64,000 nt of DNA from Tyzzerella sp. (GCA_017472665.1 JAFUOS010000020.1:1-64000), one strand, 5' to 3'; shown: positions 7,565 to 18,011, counted from the first letter of the stretch. Program-made: numbers and translations. Notes: generated from the sequence alone by a model not told the origin.

Positions 7565-8449
7565 ATGAAAAGAAGAAGAAAAAAGTTTAACAGCAATACG
7601 GTGTATACCATCATCGTATACACCGTTGCGATTGTGGCAGCTTTGGCATGGCTCTATCCGCTGGTTTATGTAGTCAGTGCTTCATTCAGCAGCCCGGAAG
7701 AATTATTGTCAGGAAATGTAGTTCTTTTTCCAAAAGGATTCACCTTGGAAGCTTACAAATATGTTTTCAAGAACAAAGATATTATGACAGGTTATCGAAA
7801 TACGATTTTCTATTCGGTTGTCGGTACTCTGTACAATATGATTCTGACTGTATTTGCAGCGTATCCATTGTCAAAAAAGGATATGAAGGGTCAGACGTTC
7901 CTTACTATGATGATTACTTTCACTATGTTCTTCGGAGGCGGTATGATTCCGGTTTACTTGAACTTGAATAGTTTGGGATTATTGAATACACCATGGGTAA
8001 TGTTTATTCCGTCAGCAATTAGTGCTACGAACTTCATTATCATGCGAAATTATTTCACACATTCCATTTCGGCAGAACTATTGGAAGCGGCTCATATGGA
8101 AGGCGCAACTCAGCTGCAGACTTTGCGCAAGATTGTATTGCCATTGTCAACACCAATTCTAGGTGTCATCACCATTTACTATATGGCGGGACACTGGAAC
8201 GCATATTTCAGCGCGTTGATTTACTTGTCAGATGATAATTTGATGCCATTGCAGATTTTCTTGCGAAGAATCTTAATCTTGGGTGGTATGGAAGGTATGT
8301 CGACTGGAAGCAGTATGACGGACTCGCTGATTTATGAAAGTTTGAAATATGCAATTATTGTGGTTTCTACATTACCTATGTTAATTGCTTACTTGTTAGT
8401 GCAGAAGTCATTCAAGAAAGGTATTATGATGGGATCCCTGAAGGGATAA
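7565..8449 (+). CDS. ABC transporter permease, YtcP/LplC type
   Basis: A 294-residue CUT1 permease with six predicted membrane helices. The EAA loop is AELLEAAHMEGATQLQTLRKI, and the C-terminus GSLKG is typical of this subfamily. The start at 7565 is preferred because AAGGAGG at 7551-7557 lies 7 nt upstream. In-frame starts at 7517 and 7559 are too far into the preceding gene or too close to the ribosome-binding site. Two pieces of this gene, GGMIPVYLNLNS and the last codons with the following ribosome-binding site, recur as a remnant at 17938-17994. That shows this gene was once duplicated together with the EEP gene that follows. Confidence 0.9.
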   Translation: MKRRRKKFNSNTVYTIIVYTVAIVAALAWLYPLVYVVSASFSSPEELLSGNVVLFPKGFTLEAYKYVFKNKDIMTGYRNTIFYSVVGTLYNMILTVFAAYPLSKKDMKGQTFLTMMITFTMFFGGGMIPVYLNLNSLGLLNTPWVMFIPSAISATNFIIMRNYFTHSISAELLEAAHMEGATQLQTLRKIVLPLSTPILGVITIYYMAGHWNAYFSALIYLSDDNLMPLQIFLRRILILGGMEGMSTGSSMTDSLIYESLKYAIIVVSTLPMLIAYLLVQKSFKKGIMMGSLKG

Positions 8450-8458
8450 GGAGGAGCT

Positions 8459-9406
8459 ATGAAGAAATTTTTAAGTTTGCTGCTTGTGTGTGCGATGTTA
8501 GGTCTGACCGCATGCGGCAGTGGAAATGATGATGCAGAACCGAACACAGATGAACAAGTGGGAAATGGTTCTGAGGACGAAAACGCTTCCAAAGAAATAG
8601 ATTGGAGCAAATATGAAAATCAAGCAAATGTTCTGTGCTACAACATCTTTTATCAGGATGTGGCAGACAGAAGCGATGAAATTCAGGATTTAATTCTGAA
8701 AAAAGATCCAGATGTGCTGTTATTACAGGAAGTCAGTGTAGACTGGATTCCATATTTACAAAGCTTTATGCAGGAAAATGGATATAGTTACTATGGTTAT
8801 GGTCGTTACGGCGGAGAACTCTCTGGTTCTGATTTACAGAGTGGAGACCAGTTCACACCAGTGCTCTGGAAAACAGACAAATATGACCTGAAAGACAGTG
8901 GACATTTCTGGTTGTCTTCTACACCGGAAACTTATTCCGCAGCATGGTTGGACGGAACAGTTAGTAAGTACCCAAGATGCGTGAACTGGGTCATTCTCCA
9001 GGATAAAGAAACTGGTGGAGAATTTATGGCTGTCTGTGTACATACAGACCCAGAAAGCGAACAGGTAAGAACCAATTCCAGCAATTTAATTGTGGAAATG
9101 GTAAATGAAATTCGCGGTGACAGACCGGCAATCCTCGCTGGTGACTGGAACATGCAGCTCACAGATGAGGCTTATCTTGCTGTGGCAGAAAATGGTTATC
9201 CGGATGTACGTATGTTTGCAGAAGATACTACTTATGGTGGTTCGTTCAATGCATGGGGAGAACGTGCAGATGATAACTTCGCATTTGGCGATCATATTTT
9301 CGTATCTGATGGTGTGGCAGTAAAGAAATTTGAAGTAGTGGATGATTATTATGATGGAGTACATATCTCAGATCACAATCCACTTTTCACGGAGTTATAT
9401 TTCTAA
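8459..9406 (+). CDS. Secreted lipoprotein of the endonuclease/exonuclease/phosphatase (EEP) superfamily
   Basis: A 315-residue protein. The signal peptide ends in the lipobox LTAC (C19), followed by an acidic linker to about residue 48, so it is tethered outside the membrane. The EEP fold motifs are complete: N62 in CYN, metal-binding E91 in LLLQEV, D229 and N231 in AGDWNM, and S304-D305-H306 at the C-terminus. EEP enzymes cut phosphodiester or phosphomonoester bonds in substrates from nucleic acids to inositol phosphates and sphingomyelin. The substrate here is not evident. It is 9 bp after the permease and has a GGAGGAG site. The paralogue at 18012 matches it closely from residue 48 onward. 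Confidence 0.88.
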   Translation: MKKFLSLLLVCAMLGLTACGSGNDDAEPNTDEQVGNGSEDENASKEIDWSKYENQANVLCYNIFYQDVADRSDEIQDLILKKDPDVLLLQEVSVDWIPYLQSFMQENGYSYYGYGRYGGELSGSDLQSGDQFTPVLWKTDKYDLKDSGHFWLSSTPETYSAAWLDGTVSKYPRCVNWVILQDKETGGEFMAVCVHTDPESEQVRTNSSNLIVEMVNEIRGDRPAILAGDWNMQLTDEAYLAVAENGYPDVRMFAEDTTYGGSFNAWGERADDNFAFGDHIFVSDGVAVKKFEVVDDYYDGVHISDHNPLFTELYF

Positions 9407-9431
9407 TCAATAAAGGGAAAGGAGGACCTTT

Positions 9432-12400
9432 ATGAGTAACAAGGAAACGAAAACGGCAAAAGCTGTGGAAGTTGTGCAAGAACAGGGCGATAAGAAGAAA
9501 AAGAGTAAATGGCTCTTAATCTTATTATTGCTACTCCTTCTCATCTGCATTGGGATAGGATTTTGCGCAAAATCAACTGTATCAGCAGGGGAGCTGGAAC
9601 GCCGTTTGAAAGCAGACGGTACAGATACCATCGAGTTAAATGGTGATGTAAAAGTCAAAGAAGAGTTAGTAGTCAGCGGTGAAAAAACACTGACTGGTAA
9701 TGGTCGTATTATTCTTGCCAGCGAACTGGACGGCGAATGGCCGGAAGGAAAAGGCAAGACGAATTCATGGGGAATGGGTTGTACTACATTAGAAGCAGAA
9801 GATACCAGCGGTATGACAGCGCTTCTGACAGTAAGTGATGGTGCAACATTAACTGTGAAAGGCTCTACAAAAGTAGATGCAGGTAAAAAAGCGAATGCAA
9901 TCCACGTAGAAAACGGTGGAGAGCTGGTTGTGGATGGAAAAGCAGCCGTAAAAAATGGTCGTTATGCAAATATCGTGGTAAACGAAAAAGCGACTGCAGA
10001 GATTGCAGGTGGTAAAGTACAGGACGCACAGGCCTATGGCATTATCAATAACGGTACATTAGAAATCAGCGGCGGAACACTTTCTGGTGCAGAAACAGGA
10101 GCAGTTGTTTATACAACAGGAACTGCGACACAAAGCGGTGGAACAATCGAAAAAGCAGGCGTTCACAACGTATATGTAGCAGAAGGCGAATTCACCATGA
10201 CAGGTGGTAAAAATGACAGTGCATCGAAAGATGGTGTGCTCGTACAAGATGGAGCAAAAGCTGAAATCGAAGACGGCGACATTACAAACTGTGTGCACGG
10301 TTTATGTAACAGCGGTGAGATGACAGCAGGTGCCATTACATTGGAAGAATGCGGTATTATGAACTATAAGACTGGTGTTTTGACATTGAACAAAACAACA
10401 GTAGATACAGCAGCAGTATACTGTCTGTCAAACAATGGCGGAAAAGTAACAGCAAACAAATTCACAGCTAAGAAATGTGATACTTGTGCAGTATACAACT
10501 TCTCAGGTGATATGGAACTGACAGACCTGACTATTTCAGGTAGCCGTGATGGAAATATCGCAAACGGTGGCGGTAACATGACCGTAAATGGTGCTATGTT
10601 AGAAAATTGCCGTGACAAATCAATCGTAATAGCAAATGGTAAAGCAGTATTTAATGATGTAACTTTAGCAGGAACATCAAGAGAAAAATACGGCGTATAT
10701 GTATACGGCGGCGAACTTTACATGACAAACGGTACTCTTTATGATATTAGTTCAACAGCATTTAAAGTAGATACCGGCGGATATGTGGAAGCAAAAGATA
10801 TCTCTATGAAAGACATTGCGCAAATCGGTTTCCGTGCAGATGGCGGAAAGATTGTTGCTGAAAATGTCACAATGGAAAACTTAGGAAGCCATGCTATTTA
10901 TAACTTGGAAGGTGATATTACAATCACAAAAGCAACGATTGACGGCGTAGAGAAGAACATGCTTCAACAAAAAGGCGGCACAACAGTGCTGAACGAGTTG
11001 GATGTTGATAAAATCGGCAACCATGGCGCATACATCGATCTTGGTAAGGTGACTATTACAGATAGTACTATCAAGAACATGCAAGGAAATGGTATCTATC
11101 TGGTTGCAGGAGACAATGAAGCAACTCTGAAAAACGTAGTACTCGATGGAGTTCAAAAACAGGGTGTAAACAACGCATCCAAGTTAACAATCGACGGTTT
11201 GACAGTCCGCAATGCGGTACAAAACGGTATCTTTAATAAAGAAACCGGAACGATTACAGCGGAAAAAGTGGTTATTTCTGATGTGAGCGAACATGGTATC
11301 AATAACTACAACACAATGACGCTGAAAGATGCTGAGATCAGCAATACAGGTAAAGGTTCGAATGGTCTCCAAAATAAAGGAACCCTTACAATCGAAGAAG
11401 TATCTGTAAAAAATAGCAAGAACCATGGTGTTTACAACACAGGAACAATCAAAGGTTCTGCATTAGAAATCAAAAATGTAGCACAAAACGGTGTTTACAA
11501 TAATGATGGTACATTCAACGTAACAGAAGTTACTGTAAATGGTGCCGGCGAACATGGTCTTAACAATGGTGCCAGCATGACAGTTGCAGATGTAACTGTA
11601 AAAGACACTGGAAAAGGTAAGAACAGTGTTCAAAACTCAGGAACATTAAGTATTTCAAAAGCAACTTTAACAGGTTCTAAGAACCACGGTATTTACAATA
11701 CAGGAACTATTTCCGGTAAAGACGTAACAGTTGAAGATGCAGCTGCAAATGGTGTTTACAATGCAAAAGGAAAAATCGATGCAATTGACGGACTTGTGGT
11801 GAACAAGGCTGGAAGTCATGGTATTAACAATGATGCTGCAATGACAGTTTCTAACGTGACTGTAAAAAATACAGGAGCTGAAAAGAACAGCATCCAGAAC
11901 GCAGGTACTTTGACTGTAACAACTGCAACATTAACAGGTTCTAAGAATCACGGTGTTTACAACACAGGAACGATTTCAGGCAAAGATGTAACTGTAAAAG
12001 ATGCAGCTAAAAATGGTATCTACAATGCGAAGGGGACAGTTACTGTAGCAGGCTTGACTGTTGATGGCGTTGGTGAACATGGTATTAACAACGATGCAAC
12101 GGTTAAGGTATCAGACGTAGCTATTTCAAATACCGGAAAAGATAAGAATGGTATTCAAAATGCAGGTACAGCAACAGTTACAACTGCAACAATTAAAAAT
12201 TCTAAGAACCATGGAATTTACAATACTGGTAAACTTTCAGGTAAGAATATTACAGTAGAAGGCCCAGCAGGTAACGGGGTATATAACAATGAAGGAACTG
12301 TGGATGCAATTGCTGGTTTAACAGTGAAAAAATCAGGCGACCAAGGTGTTAACAATAAAGGTACATTTGTAGCTTCTAACGTAGAAATCAATGGAACTGC

Positions 12401-15400
12401 AAAGAATGGTATCTATAACAACAATGGTTCAGCTACAGTAAATGGATTAACAATCAGCAACACAGGAGAACATGGTGTAAGTAATGAAGGTACTATGACA
12501 GCTTCAAGTATTGACATCCGTGATACTGGCGCAGGCAAGAATGGTATCCAAAATAAAGGAACATTAACAACAAATGGTGTTGCTATTGATAGCTCTAAAA
12601 ACCATGGTTTCTACAATGCTGGTACAGTAACAGCAAAAGGTAATGTGGAAATTACAAACTCAGAAGTTAATGCCGTTTACAACTATCAAGGTGAATTTAA
12701 AGCTGAAAAAGTTGTAGCTGATGTTACTGGAGAACATGGTATTAACAATGCGGCTGCATTGGAAATTGAAACAGTGACAGTAACAAACGCTGGACAAAAC
12801 AGTATCCAAAACAGTGGCGATATGACTGTTAGCGGAAGCGCAGTTCTTAATGATTCTGGAAAACATGGTATCTACAATGGAGATACATTCTATGGCGAAA
12901 ACATTAGCATCACTAACGCTGGCGACTTAGCTCTCAGCAATGGCGGCGAAATGGAAGTTCATGGATTAGAAACAGCTGGAACAGCTCACAAGGCAATCTA
13001 CAATAATGGATATGCTGAACTTTACACAGCGACAATCGATGGAACAAGCGTAGCTAACTCAGGCGCTGAATACTTGATTGATAACAATGGCGGTGTGTTA
13101 GATCTTACAGATGCAACAATTAAAAACGCAAAAGGTACAGCGCTTCACAATCGTGGAAAAGCAGCGACGAGTGTAACGAATGTAGTTATTAATACAGCTG
13201 GAAACTACGGTACATTTGTAGAAAGTGGTTCAAGCTTATCTGGTGATGGTTTAGAAATCAACAACATTACAAAAGGCATCAGCGGAGCTGAAGGAATGCC
13301 AATTAAGAATGCTGGTAAGATTACAATGTTAGATCATGTAACAATTGGCGCAGATGATCCTGAAGTAACAGGAAGTGCTGCTGAAGTAAATACAACATTA
13401 GGAAACATTGTAAACAATGCAATTGTAAACGATGCAACAACAGCAAGCTACTCAGGTTATGACTTGGTAGTTAATAATGCAACAGCAGGTTGTGCAATTT
13501 ACAACAAAGGTATTGTATATGTAACAGACTTTGCAGCTGACAAACCAAAAGATGGTATTGTATCTCGTTACGATGGTTGGGCTACATTGTCAGGAAATAT
13601 TGTTTTGACAAATACAAGCAGAAACCCAATGGTTACATATGGGCCGGAAGGAAAATCTTACGCAAATGGTATTGAGTTAACTTCTGATTCAACAATGACA
13701 ATTGATGGAGCAGCTAGCCATGCGATTAACAACAAGGGTTCATTCCTTGCAGCAGCAGACACGGACATTAAAGTGAAGAATATTACTGGTACTAATGTAA
13801 ATGGTATTAACAACCAGTCTGGCGGAACCATGGAATTGGGCAATGTTAGTATTGACAATATGCATGTGGATATAACAGTAAATAGTAGTACTAATAAGAT
13901 TAACACAAACTCAGGAACAGCCCTTATGGTTGGAGCACCATTAACTTTAAATGGAAAACTTGAAATTTCAAACATTTATACAAAACCTGCAAATGGCGCA
14001 ACTGACAATACAAATGGCGGTGGTGTAGTTGTAAAAAATAGCGGAAGTATAAATGGAACAGGAAGCATTGTTGTTAACGGAAATGGTGCTGATGGAAATT
14101 ACATGGGACTTCAACAAGGTATCTTCTCAAGTGGACGCCCTATTAACATAACAGGAAATGTCTCAGTTAACAACACAAATCAGCAAGGTTTATACATTGC
14201 TGATGGTGCAAGCTTAAAAGCTGCAGATATTACAGTAGATACAACAGCGCAAAATGGTATCTATGTAAGAAAAGATAACAGTTCAGTGATTGCATCAGGC
14301 AAGGTAACAGTTAAAAATGCTGCTTCTGGAAAGCAAGGTATTAATATTGCTGATGGAACTAGCAAATTAGAAGCGAAGAATGTGGAAGTGACAACAGTTG
14401 GCGGAAATGGAATTGTGGTTGGCGCTGCTGATTATACAAAGGGTTCTTTGACCGTTACAGAAACGATTAAAGTTACTTCTCCAACAAAAGGAAGAGGTAT
14501 TAACAACTACGGTACAGTAAAGGTTGGAAATATCGAAATCAGTGGCATAACTGGTTATGCAGGTATTGAAAATAATAATAAGATAGAAGCTACGGGAAAT
14601 GTAACAATTCAAAATGTTACAGGTGGACCGGGTATTCGTAATAAAGGTACTATGACTGTAAATGGTACTACAACAATCCAGAACATTTCTGGTGCTAGTG
14701 CAAATGGTATCCAACAAGATGGTGGAAAGACATTGAATTTGAATAACTTAACGATTTCAAATGTATCATCGACTACAGCTGGCTCAAATTACGGAAATGG
14801 TATTTATACAAAAGGAACAATCAACTTAAGTGGTACGGCTAACATTTCAAATATCAAGCATGAAACTGCTACATTAGATACAGAAGGTTGTGGTATTGTA
14901 AATGCCGAAGCTGGAAGAACTATCCAAGGTGCAGGAAGCATTATTATTAGTGATGTACAAAGAGTTGGTATTAACAACCTTGGTACAATCAAGGTGACAA
15001 GTGTATCTGTAACAAAAGCTGGAACAGAAGGTATCCTTAATACAGGTACTATTGGTGGTGAAGGTACAGGTACTGTAACGGTAGATATGCAGAATACAGG
15101 AACATATGGTATCCACAATAATGCAGGAACTATCAAGGTGGCAGGTGTAACCGTTCAAAATACAAATGACGTTGGTATTTTCATGGAAAATGAGGCTGTT
15201 TTAGAAGCAACCACAGTAAATGTAAATAAAACGAGCGGTCAGGCAATTCAGTTGAATTACAAAAATAAACTTACTGTTGACACAATGACCATAACGGAAT
15301 CGGCTAAAAATGGATTACGTTTGTATAATAACAACAGCGACGTAGCGACATACCCAACTGTAACAGTTGGAACATTAATTACAAGAGATTGTACAGAGTA

Positions 15401-15548
15401 TGGTCTTGCTGCATCAAAGAGTATTACAACTGATTATTTAAATGTAACATTACTTCAATATTACAACTGTGGTTCAGCAAAAGAAGGAAAAATAGTACAT
15501 GATAATGCCCAAACTTGTGTTGGAACACTTGAGGCACTACCACAATAA
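9432..15548 (+). CDS. Giant membrane-anchored right-handed beta-helix surface protein
   Basis: A 2038-residue protein. A basic N-terminus (KKKKSK) precedes one hydrophobic helix (about residues 27-46) with no signal-peptidase or lipobox motif, suggesting an N-in signal anchor with everything else outside. The remainder is made of 20-24-residue coils with motifs such as HGIYNTGTI and NGVYNNDGT, typical of pectate-lyase-like parallel beta-helices. Between about residues 663 and 1060 the coils form an 87-88-residue super-repeat. Its KNHG landmarks fall at 11418, 11679, 11943, 12204 and 12597. No catalytic signature, LPxTG motif or C-terminal anchor was seen. AGGAGG precedes the ATG. It probably binds or presents a surface polymer; a lyase or hydrolase activity cannot be excluded. 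Confidence 0.8.
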   Translation: MSNKETKTAKAVEVVQEQGDKKKKSKWLLILLLLLLLICIGIGFCAKSTVSAGELERRLKADGTDTIELNGDVKVKEELVVSGEKTLTGNGRIILASELDGEWPEGKGKTNSWGMGCTTLEAEDTSGMTALLTVSDGATLTVKGSTKVDAGKKANAIHVENGGELVVDGKAAVKNGRYANIVVNEKATAEIAGGKVQDAQAYGIINNGTLEISGGTLSGAETGAVVYTTGTATQSGGTIEKAGVHNVYVAEGEFTMTGGKNDSASKDGVLVQDGAKAEIEDGDITNCVHGLCNSGEMTAGAITLEECGIMNYKTGVLTLNKTTVDTAAVYCLSNNGGKVTANKFTAKKCDTCAVYNFSGDMELTDLTISGSRDGNIANGGGNMTVNGAMLENCRDKSIVIANGKAVFNDVTLAGTSREKYGVYVYGGELYMTNGTLYDISSTAFKVDTGGYVEAKDISMKDIAQIGFRADGGKIVAENVTMENLGSHAIYNLEGDITITKATIDGVEKNMLQQKGGTTVLNELDVDKIGNHGAYIDLGKVTITDSTIKNMQGNGIYLVAGDNEATLKNVVLDGVQKQGVNNASKLTIDGLTVRNAVQNGIFNKETGTITAEKVVISDVSEHGINNYNTMTLKDAEISNTGKGSNGLQNKGTLTIEEVSVKNSKNHGVYNTGTIKGSALEIKNVAQNGVYNNDGTFNVTEVTVNGAGEHGLNNGASMTVADVTVKDTGKGKNSVQNSGTLSISKATLTGSKNHGIYNTGTISGKDVTVEDAAANGVYNAKGKIDAIDGLVVNKAGSHGINNDAAMTVSNVTVKNTGAEKNSIQNAGTLTVTTATLTGSKNHGVYNTGTISGKDVTVKDAAKNGIYNAKGTVTVAGLTVDGVGEHGINNDATVKVSDVAISNTGKDKNGIQNAGTATVTTATIKNSKNHGIYNTGKLSGKNITVEGPAGNGVYNNEGTVDAIAGLTVKKSGDQGVNNKGTFVASNVEINGTAKNGIYNNNGSATVNGLTISNTGEHGVSNEGTMTASSIDIRDTGAGKNGIQNKGTLTTNGVAIDSSKNHGFYNAGTVTAKGNVEITNSEVNAVYNYQGEFKAEKVVADVTGEHGINNAAALEIETVTVTNAGQNSIQNSGDMTVSGSAVLNDSGKHGIYNGDTFYGENISITNAGDLALSNGGEMEVHGLETAGTAHKAIYNNGYAELYTATIDGTSVANSGAEYLIDNNGGVLDLTDATIKNAKGTALHNRGKAATSVTNVVINTAGNYGTFVESGSSLSGDGLEINNITKGISGAEGMPIKNAGKITMLDHVTIGADDPEVTGSAAEVNTTLGNIVNNAIVNDATTASYSGYDLVVNNATAGCAIYNKGIVYVTDFAADKPKDGIVSRYDGWATLSGNIVLTNTSRNPMVTYGPEGKSYANGIELTSDSTMTIDGAASHAINNKGSFLAAADTDIKVKNITGTNVNGINNQSGGTMELGNVSIDNMHVDITVNSSTNKINTNSGTALMVGAPLTLNGKLEISNIYTKPANGATDNTNGGGVVVKNSGSINGTGSIVVNGNGADGNYMGLQQGIFSSGRPINITGNVSVNNTNQQGLYIADGASLKAADITVDTTAQNGIYVRKDNSSVIASGKVTVKNAASGKQGINIADGTSKLEAKNVEVTTVGGNGIVVGAADYTKGSLTVTETIKVTSPTKGRGINNYGTVKVGNIEISGITGYAGIENNNKIEATGNVTIQNVTGGPGIRNKGTMTVNGTTTIQNISGASANGIQQDGGKTLNLNNLTISNVSSTTAGSNYGNGIYTKGTINLSGTANISNIKHETATLDTEGCGIVNAEAGRTIQGAGSIIISDVQRVGINNLGTIKVTSVSVTKAGTEGILNTGTIGGEGTGTVTVDMQNTGTYGIHNNAGTIKVAGVTVQNTNDVGIFMENEAVLEATTVNVNKTSGQAIQLNYKNKLTVDTMTITESAKNGLRLYNNNSDVATYPTVTVGTLITRDCTEYGLAASKSITTDYLNVTLLQYYNCGSAKEGKIVHDNAQTCVGTLEALPQ

Positions 15549-15564
15549 TAAGGAGGGGAAATAA

Positions 15565-17907
15565 ATGAAAAAATCAGCAAAAGTAATTTTAGTTTCAGCA
15601 TTGCTTCTGATCGGAATTATTTCCTTTCAGTTAATAGCAGGAGCACAAGATTATCCTTTTGAAAATTTATTTGAAAGAGGATTCGCAGGTTACACCTCAG
15701 ATGAAAAAGAGGTTAAGACAAGCGATTATGTTTCCTCAAAACATATCGAAGTAGCAGCAGGCGAAACAGTGTGGTTTGGTCCATGTGACACAACACAGTA
15801 TTTCCAAATGGTAGGTTTTGACGCAAATGGAGATGCTACTACCGATAAAATCAGAGGAAAAGAATTGGAAGTAGCAGATACTTTCAATAACGACATGGTA
15901 ATTTACAAATATACAGTACCGGAAGGTGTGGCGAAGCTCTGCTTCTCTGCACCAGGTTCGGTAGCAGATGTATATGCTGTAGCGAAAACAGAAATAAGCT
16001 GCCTTAACTGGGATGCTTATTGGACCTTGAAGGGCGTTTCTACAGAAGAGTATGTAGGACAAAGCAGCTTCTACAAAGTGGCTGAAGGTGACAAAGTATA
16101 CTTCGGTGTAATCACAGAAGAAGATGCGTTGGATGGTATTGCATATGATGAATCAGCAAATAAGATTGGTGTAATTAATTCAGCTGATGTAAGATTGGTA
16201 GAATCATTTGGCGGAGCATATGGAATTTACTGTTATACAGTAAACGATTCTAATGTGAAGTATGTTCAAGTTCCATATGATACAGATTATGAACAATATT
16301 ACACATACATGCAGAAGACTGCTGACGATACTACTTCAGAAGAAGATATTGTTGATGCATTTATTACGGCATATGGTATCCAAAGACCAGTATCTTCTAC
16401 GGTAGAAGCATTGTCAGGTAAGAGTGCATTGTTCGTAGGTGACTCAATCACATATGGAGCAAGAGACCGTGCTAAGATTTACAAATACGGAAGCTGGGCA
16501 GGACGTATTGGATACTTCTGTAACATGGATGTATTAAATAATGGTGTATCTGGTGCATGTATCACTACAGCACGCGTGGAATCACACAGTGCACAACACT
16601 ACATCTACAATAACTTAGTTGCAGCAAAAGATCAGAAATTTGATTATGTAATTATGCATGGATTATTCAATGACGCTAGTATTCCAGTAGAACTTGGAAC
16701 AGTACAAGGAGCAGCTAACTTTGATCCAAGCAAAGCAGATGTAACCAAGTTTGCAAGTGCATTAGAATTATTATTCTACACAGCTAAGACACAACACCCT
16801 GAAGCAACATTAGGATACATTGTAAACTTCGAAACAGAACGTGCAGTAGACCAAGCTCCATACGCAGAAGTTGCAATTCAAATTTGTAAAGATTGGGGTA
16901 TTGAATACCTTGACTTATATCACAATAATACAGTGGATATCGAATTTGACGATGGTTTACATCCAAGTTCAAAAGGATACGATGATATCTACAGAATCGT
17001 AGCAAATTGGATGGCAGGTCTTGGTTCAGAAGACAATGATAGTGCTGAAAGTACAGCTAAAGTGATGAGCTACAATGTATTCTGGAATACTAATAACACT
17101 GAAACAGGAATTGAGGATAGAACTGCAAAAGTTGCTGGAGTAATTTCAAATGCAAATGCAGATATCCTTATGTTACAGGAAGTAAGCTCAGGTGTTAATG
17201 GATGGGCAAATCTGTTGAAAAATTATGCACCTCAAATGGGATATTCATATTATGGATATACGCATAAAGCAGATTTGGATCTTAATGCAGCAGCGCAATC
17301 TCAGACAGGCAATGAAGGAGAATTAACTCCTATCCTTTGGAAGACAGAAAAATACGACCTGGTTGACAGCGGTCATTTCTGGGCATCTTCAACCCCGGAT
17401 GTGCCTGGCTCTGAAAGCTGGACAGCATATGGCAAGTATCCTCGTTGCATCAACTGGGTAGTATTAAAAGATAAGCAAACAAAGGAACAAATTTTGGTAG
17501 TAAGTTATCATGCAATTCCAGACAAAGAAGACGCTCCTGTTACAAATGAGGAAGGACGTAATAAGACTGCTGAGTTAATTGTAGAAAAAGTTTCAGAAAT
17601 CAGTGAAAAATATGATAACCTTGCAATCGTCATGGGTGGTGACTGGAACATGCAGCGTTCGCATACAGCATATGCAACCATAAGTGGTAACGGTTATGTT
17701 GATGCACAGAAGCAGGCAGCAGATACTACAACACAAGGTTCTTACAATGCTTGGAACAGAGAACCAAGTAAATTTGGTTTTGGAGATTACTTATTCATGA
17801 ATAGTGATGTAACAGCAACTAAATACGAAGTAGTAAACGATTACGATTCAGACGCAGCAAAATATCTCTCAGACCATAGCCCAATTGTGGCAGAAATTAA
17901 ATACTAA
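15565..17907 (+). CDS. Secreted SGNH hydrolase - EEP phosphodiesterase fusion
   Basis: A 780-residue protein. A signal peptide (about 1-28, ending AGAQD) is followed by a 250-residue all-beta region that may contain two carbohydrate-binding-like modules. An SGNH/GDSL esterase domain spans about 285-490, with S294 in GDSIT, G in GVSG, N369 in HGLFND, and D463/H466 in DGLHP. The C-terminal 280 residues, from about 499, are an EEP domain with MLQEV, GGDWNM and SDHSP motifs. Two hydrolases in one secreted chain imply a substrate carrying both an ester (for example an acyl group) and a phosphodiester or phosphate. No membrane or wall anchor is visible, so it is probably released. GGAGGGG precedes the start and the operon continues from the beta-helix gene. 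Confidence 0.87.
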   Translation: MKKSAKVILVSALLLIGIISFQLIAGAQDYPFENLFERGFAGYTSDEKEVKTSDYVSSKHIEVAAGETVWFGPCDTTQYFQMVGFDANGDATTDKIRGKELEVADTFNNDMVIYKYTVPEGVAKLCFSAPGSVADVYAVAKTEISCLNWDAYWTLKGVSTEEYVGQSSFYKVAEGDKVYFGVITEEDALDGIAYDESANKIGVINSADVRLVESFGGAYGIYCYTVNDSNVKYVQVPYDTDYEQYYTYMQKTADDTTSEEDIVDAFITAYGIQRPVSSTVEALSGKSALFVGDSITYGARDRAKIYKYGSWAGRIGYFCNMDVLNNGVSGACITTARVESHSAQHYIYNNLVAAKDQKFDYVIMHGLFNDASIPVELGTVQGAANFDPSKADVTKFASALELLFYTAKTQHPEATLGYIVNFETERAVDQAPYAEVAIQICKDWGIEYLDLYHNNTVDIEFDDGLHPSSKGYDDIYRIVANWMAGLGSEDNDSAESTAKVMSYNVFWNTNNTETGIEDRTAKVAGVISNANADILMLQEVSSGVNGWANLLKNYAPQMGYSYYGYTHKADLDLNAAAQSQTGNEGELTPILWKTEKYDLVDSGHFWASSTPDVPGSESWTAYGKYPRCINWVVLKDKQTKEQILVVSYHAIPDKEDAPVTNEEGRNKTAELIVEKVSEISEKYDNLAIVMGGDWNMQRSHTAYATISGNGYVDAQKQAADTTTQGSYNAWNREPSKFGFGDYLFMNSDVTATKYEVVNDYDSDAAKYLSDHSPIVAEIKY

Positions 17908-17915
17908 AATTATTT

Positions 17916-17942
17916 CCGCCATGGCATTCATTGCCATGGCGG
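17916..17942 (+). terminator. Strong stem-loop after the SGNH-EEP gene
   Basis: A perfect 11-bp stem, CCGCCATGGCA (17916-17926) with TGCCATGGCGG (17932-17942), and a 5-nt loop. No T-run follows, so it may act as an mRNA-stabilising or processing hairpin rather than a full terminator. Its 3' arm overlaps the permease remnant. Confidence 0.5.
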
Positions 17943-17994
17943 TGTGATTCCGCTTTATTTGAATTTGAATAGCCCGGGATCTTTAAAAAGATAA
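17938..17994 (+). pseudogene. Remnant of a duplicated YtcP-type permease gene
   Basis: In frame, these 57 bp encode GGVIPLYLNLNSPGSLKR and a stop. The first 36 bp match 7937-7972 of the second permease gene (about 31 of 36 bases), encoding GGMIPVYLNLNS there. The next 19 bp match the last codons of that gene (8431-8449, GSLKG and stop), including the GGAGGAG after it. The intervening roughly 460 bp are deleted. As in the intact copy, an EEP gene follows directly. This is the scar of a duplicated permease-EEP segment. Confidence 0.8.
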
Positions 17995-18011
17995 GGGAGG
18001 AGTAAAAAGAG

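Noticed and set aside
11415-12700. Noncoding DNA repeat array
   Set aside because: The periodicity is a multiple of three and encodes beta-helix coils, so it is explained by the protein.
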